Shown piece after piece: positions 34,700 to 37,338 of a stretch of DNA of 37,338 bases. A model generated the notes under the pieces. The model searched no databases. It was not told where the DNA came from and was given only the letters and a program-made list of their open reading frames with translations. Made by a program: the position numbers and the translations under genes. Positions within the stretch are counted from its first letter, which is position 1. Each line of letters begins with the position of its first letter. Origin of the DNA: an uncultured Flavobacteriales bacterium (lineage in GTDB: Bacteria > Bacteroidota > Bacteroidia > Flavobacteriales > Crocinitomicaceae); NCBI GenBank assembly GCA_946480815.1, contig CAMLLB010000042.1, forward strand, positions 1 through 37,338, in the 5' to 3' direction.

Positions 34700-37338
34700 T
34701 TATTTACTGATCACGATCTGGTGATATTTTATTCCGAATTCACCCTGAATTTGTAAGGTATAATGCCCGTTGGCATAAGCTGACAGATCTATCGTTTTCA
34801 CAGATTCGAACTGATCGATTTCCATGTCAAAAATCAATTTCCCTTGTGCATCCACCATTTTCAGGTTTGAATATGGTACATCCGAAGTGATCTCAATTTT
34901 ACCGACAGAAGGATTCGGATAAACTGACATATTCCATTGTTCATTTTCTTTCACTGATAAACAAGGGTCAACAATGATCGTACTTTGCGCAGTCCCTGAA
35001 CAACCATTCGCATCAGAATAAGTATAAGTGATCGGGAAACTTCCTGCACCGCTTGCAGCAGGATCAAAACTTCCGGATGAAACCCCTGTCCCGGAATATG
35101 TTCCGCCCGAAGGTGATCCACCTGTAAGAACAAATGCGGGATTATAGGTACAAACCTGACCCAAATCTGCAAAAGCAACCGTTGGATTCGGATTCACAGT
35201 CACGACTACCTGGTCTGTTAACTGACAACCATTTCCATCCGTTCCTGTCAAAGTATAGGTTACCGTAGTTGAAGGGACGAAAGAAACGCCATCCTGAACA
35301 CCATTGCTCCAGCCCAAAGTCGGAGAACCTGTTGAAACGCCTGTCAAAGTAACAGAAGTACCTGAACAAACAGCCTGATCATTTCCAGCATCTACGCTAA
35401 ATGGTGCAGCATCGGTAATCGTTATTGGATTTGAAGTGGAAGTACATCCTGCACTTGTAACCTGAACAGTATACGTTCCGGCAGAAGTCACTGAAATACT
35501 TGATGCTGTTGAAGCAGTTGACCAGGTATTTCCTGAAGTATAAGAAGAGGTCAACGTAACGGTTCCTCCCGGACATAAGATCATGGAACTTGAAGTAATT
35601 ACAGGAGGTGTCGGTGCTCCGGGATCAGTTAAACTTCCCGTAACAGTATTTGATTCACAACCTGCGCCACTCGTCAGAACAATAGTATAAGATCCTGCTC
35701 CCAGGTTCGGGATGACAGTTGGCAAAGATGCAACGGTTGCAGAACCTGAAGCCGCGCCTGACCAGGAGATAGAACCTGTCCCTGTTCCATTAACGGCAAT
35801 TGAACCGGTCGTTGAACCACAAGCATTTGGATTTGTAAGTGTCCCCAAAGTAATACTTGGTGTCGGATTAACTGTAATCGTTGTTCCTGTGCTCGCTGTA
35901 CTTTGACATCCCGATGCATTGGTCACCTGAACGGTATACGTTCCGGCAGTTGTTGCAGTAATCGATTGTGTTGTTGCTCCATTTGACCACAAGTACGAAG
36001 TTCCTGCAGAAGAGGTCAACGTTACAGAACCACCGGAACAGAAAGTCGTTGCTCCACCGGCAGTAATTGACGGTGCTGCAGGAGTTGGATTAACCGTAAC
36101 AGTTGTTCCTGCGCTCGCTGCACTTTGACAGCCTGAAGCGTTTGTAACCTGAACAGTATAGGTCCCGGCAGTTGTCGCTGTGATGGATTGTGTTATTGCT
36201 CCATTTGACCACAAGTACGAAGTCCCTGCCGATGATGTCAACGTTACAGAACCACCTGAACAGAAAGTCGTTGCACCACCGGCAGTAATTGATGGTGTTG
36301 CAGGAGTCGGATTAACCGTAACTGTTGTTCCTGCACTCGCTGTACTTTGACAACCTGAAGCGTTTGTAACCTGAACAGTATACATTCCCGAAGCAGTTGC
36401 AGTGATGGATTGTGTTGTGGCACCATTCGACCACAAGTACGAAGTCCCTACAGAAGATGTCAACGTTACGGAACCTCCGGAACAGAAAGTCGTTGCTCCA
36501 CCGGCAGTAATCGACGGTGCTGCCGGAGTTGGATTCACTGTGACAGTTGTTGCTACACTCGCTGCACTCTGACATCCTGAAGCGTTTGTAACCTGAACAG
36601 TATAGGTCCCGGAAGCAGTTGCTGTGATGGATTGTGTTGTTGCTCCATTCGACCACAAGTACGAAGTCCCTGCAGAAGATGTTAACGTTACGGAACCTCC
36701 GGAACAGAAAGTAGTCGCTCCACCGGCAGTAATTGACGGTGCTGCAGGGGTCGGATTAACCGTAACTGTTGTTCCTGAACTTGCTGTACTTTGACAACCT
36801 GCTGCATTCGTAATTTGAACAGTATACGTTCCTGAAGCCGTTGCAGTGATGGATTGTGTTGTGGCACCATTCGACCACAAATAAGATGTTCCCGCTGATG
36901 ATGTCAAGCTTACGGAACCTCCTGAACAAAATGTTGTTGCTCCGCCCGCAGTAACTGTTGGAGTTGCCGGAGTTGACCCAACCGTAACTGTAATTGAATT
37001 ACTATTCGGACTTTGGCAACCCGCAGCACTTACCACTTTACAAGTATAAGTGCCAGCTGCAGAAACAGTAATCGATTGTGTTGTTGCTCCTGTTGACCAT
37101 AAATAACTTGTTCCGGTTGTTGAAGTCAAAGTAACCGATCCGCCTGAACAAAGCGCAGTTGCGCCACCAGCAGTAATGGTCGGTGCAGATGGTGTTGGGT
37201 TAACGGTAACAGTTGTAGCGGTACTTGCAGCACTTTGACAACCTGCTGCATTCGTAACCTGAACAGTATAGGTTCCTGAAGCAGTTGCAGTGATGGATTG
37301 TGTTGTGGCACCATTCGACCACAAATAAGATGTTCCCG
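34700..37338 (-). CDS. Large Ig-like repeat protein with T9SS tail, C-terminal part
   Basis: Partial: the frame is open through the right edge (879 codons visible); a TTG near 37324 lies inside a repeat and is not the start. It has about seven Ig-like repeats of about 72-74 residues with TFCSGGSVTLTSSAGTSYLW, then SNGATTQSITATASGTYTVQ and GCQSxAS. Four diverged Ig/PKD-like domains follow (ACGSTTGSIAVNGTG; LCPGGTVTLTSSYTSG; AVCSGTSVTLTGVS; VCTYNPAFVLTGGSPSGGTYSG). The T9SS type A sorting domain begins near MSVYPNPSVGKIEI and ends KYHQIVISK. It should be exported by T9SS and attached to the cell surface, as an adhesin or gliding-related protein. It is a relative of, but distinct from, the protein at the left edge. 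Confidence 0.88.
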   Translation of the reverse strand, partial: GTSYLWSNGATTQSITATASGTYTVQVTNAAGCQSAASTATTVTVNPTPSAPTITAGGATALCSGGSVTLTSTTGTSYLWSTGATTQSITVSAAGTYTCKVVSAAGCQSPNSNSITVTVGSTPATPTVTAGGATTFCSGGSVSLTSSAGTSYLWSNGATTQSITATASGTYTVQITNAAGCQSTASSGTTVTVNPTPAAPSITAGGATTFCSGGSVTLTSSAGTSYLWSNGATTQSITATASGTYTVQVTNASGCQSAASVATTVTVNPTPAAPSITAGGATTFCSGGSVTLTSSVGTSYLWSNGATTQSITATASGMYTVQVTNASGCQSTASAGTTVTVNPTPATPSITAGGATTFCSGGSVTLTSSAGTSYLWSNGAITQSITATTAGTYTVQVTNASGCQSAASAGTTVTVNPTPAAPSITAGGATTFCSGGSVTLTSSAGTSYLWSNGATTQSITATTAGTYTVQVTNASGCQSTASTGTTITVNPTPSITLGTLTNPNACGSTTGSIAVNGTGTGSISWSGAASGSATVASLPTVIPNLGAGSYTIVLTSGAGCESNTVTGSLTDPGAPTPPVITSSSMILCPGGTVTLTSSYTSGNTWSTASTASSISVTSAGTYTVQVTSAGCTSTSNPITITDAAPFSVDAGNDQAVCSGTSVTLTGVSTGSPTLGWSNGVQDGVSFVPSTTVTYTLTGTDGNGCQLTDQVVVTVNPNPTVAFADLGQVCTYNPAFVLTGGSPSGGTYSGTGVSSGSFDPAASGAGSFPITYTYSDANGCSGTAQSTIIVDPCLSVKENEQWNMSVYPNPSVGKIEITSDVPYSNLKMVDAQGKLIFDMEIDQFESVKTIDLSAYANGHYTLQIQGEFGIKYHQIVISK
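35880..37338 (-). repeat. Tandem ~216-222-bp repeats coding for Ig-like domains
   Basis: About seven copies, marked by the plus-strand word gaccacaagtacgaagt and variants near 35987, 36206, 36431, 36653, 36872, 37097 and 37315. Spacing is always near a multiple of three. Neighbouring copies are highly similar, suggesting recent duplication or homogenisation. The array runs past the right edge. Confidence 0.88.

Noticed and set aside
37126..37338. Start of the right-edge protein at TTG 37324
   Set aside because: It falls in the middle of a repeat (SYLWSNGATT) and the frame is open to the edge, so the gene starts outside.

Overview
The window looks like chromosomal DNA of a Bacteroidota bacterium, most likely a Flavobacteriales member near Crocinitomicaceae/Fluviicola. 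The order-level placement is inference: type IX secretion (T9SS) sorting tails, CHU_C-associated Ig-like repeats, -7 boxes of the TAnnTTTG type, a 4-aminobenzoate-unrelated ACMSD of the flavobacterial kind, and few Shine-Dalgarno sequences. Almost everything is on the minus strand; only one small cluster (about 9.9-13.6 kb) and one regulator (7.5-7.8 kb) are on plus. I see no tRNA, rRNA, CRISPR array, integrase or transposase.

Layout. 1-3348: N-terminal 1116 codons of a very large secreted Ig-like repeat protein that runs off the left edge. 3548-6270: a TerB/DnaJ co-chaperone and the Hsp90 chaperone htpG. 6432-7804: an FkbM-type methyltransferase divergent from an ArsR-like regulator across a palindrome. 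7848-13590: a membrane-anchored TPR/helix-turn-helix regulator divergent from a 1006-residue T9SS-exported protein, followed by two small genes. 13693-17652: an ABC-F ATPase of the YbiT type and a secreted M43-type zinc metalloprotease. 17960-21342: a hisS-hutH-membrane protein operon.

21444-29924 is a complete haem acquisition operon, read right to left: a T9SS-tailed HmuY-like protein, HmuT-like binding lipoprotein, HmuU-like permease, HmuV-like ATPase, HemS/ChuS-like cytoplasmic haem protein, TonB-dependent receptor and a second HmuY-like lipoprotein. Together these would capture haem outside the cell, pass it over the outer membrane, carry it through the inner membrane and handle it in the cytoplasm. 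A good Bacteroidota promoter with a Fur-like palindrome over the start site lies upstream, and a LuxR-type regulator gene is the next gene upstream. 30927-34576 holds an unusual 867-residue membrane protein with a hydrolase-like C-terminus, coupled to an ACMSD-type decarboxylase. 34700-37338 is the C-terminal part of a second large Ig-like repeat protein with a T9SS tail.

The most unusual observation is a tandem 46-bp palindromic repeat element sitting in frame inside the haem ATPase gene, adding about 38 residues between the signature motif and Walker B; because 46 is not a multiple of three the two copies are read in two different frames. Several other short palindromic repeat families occupy the intergenic spaces, some doubling as terminators.
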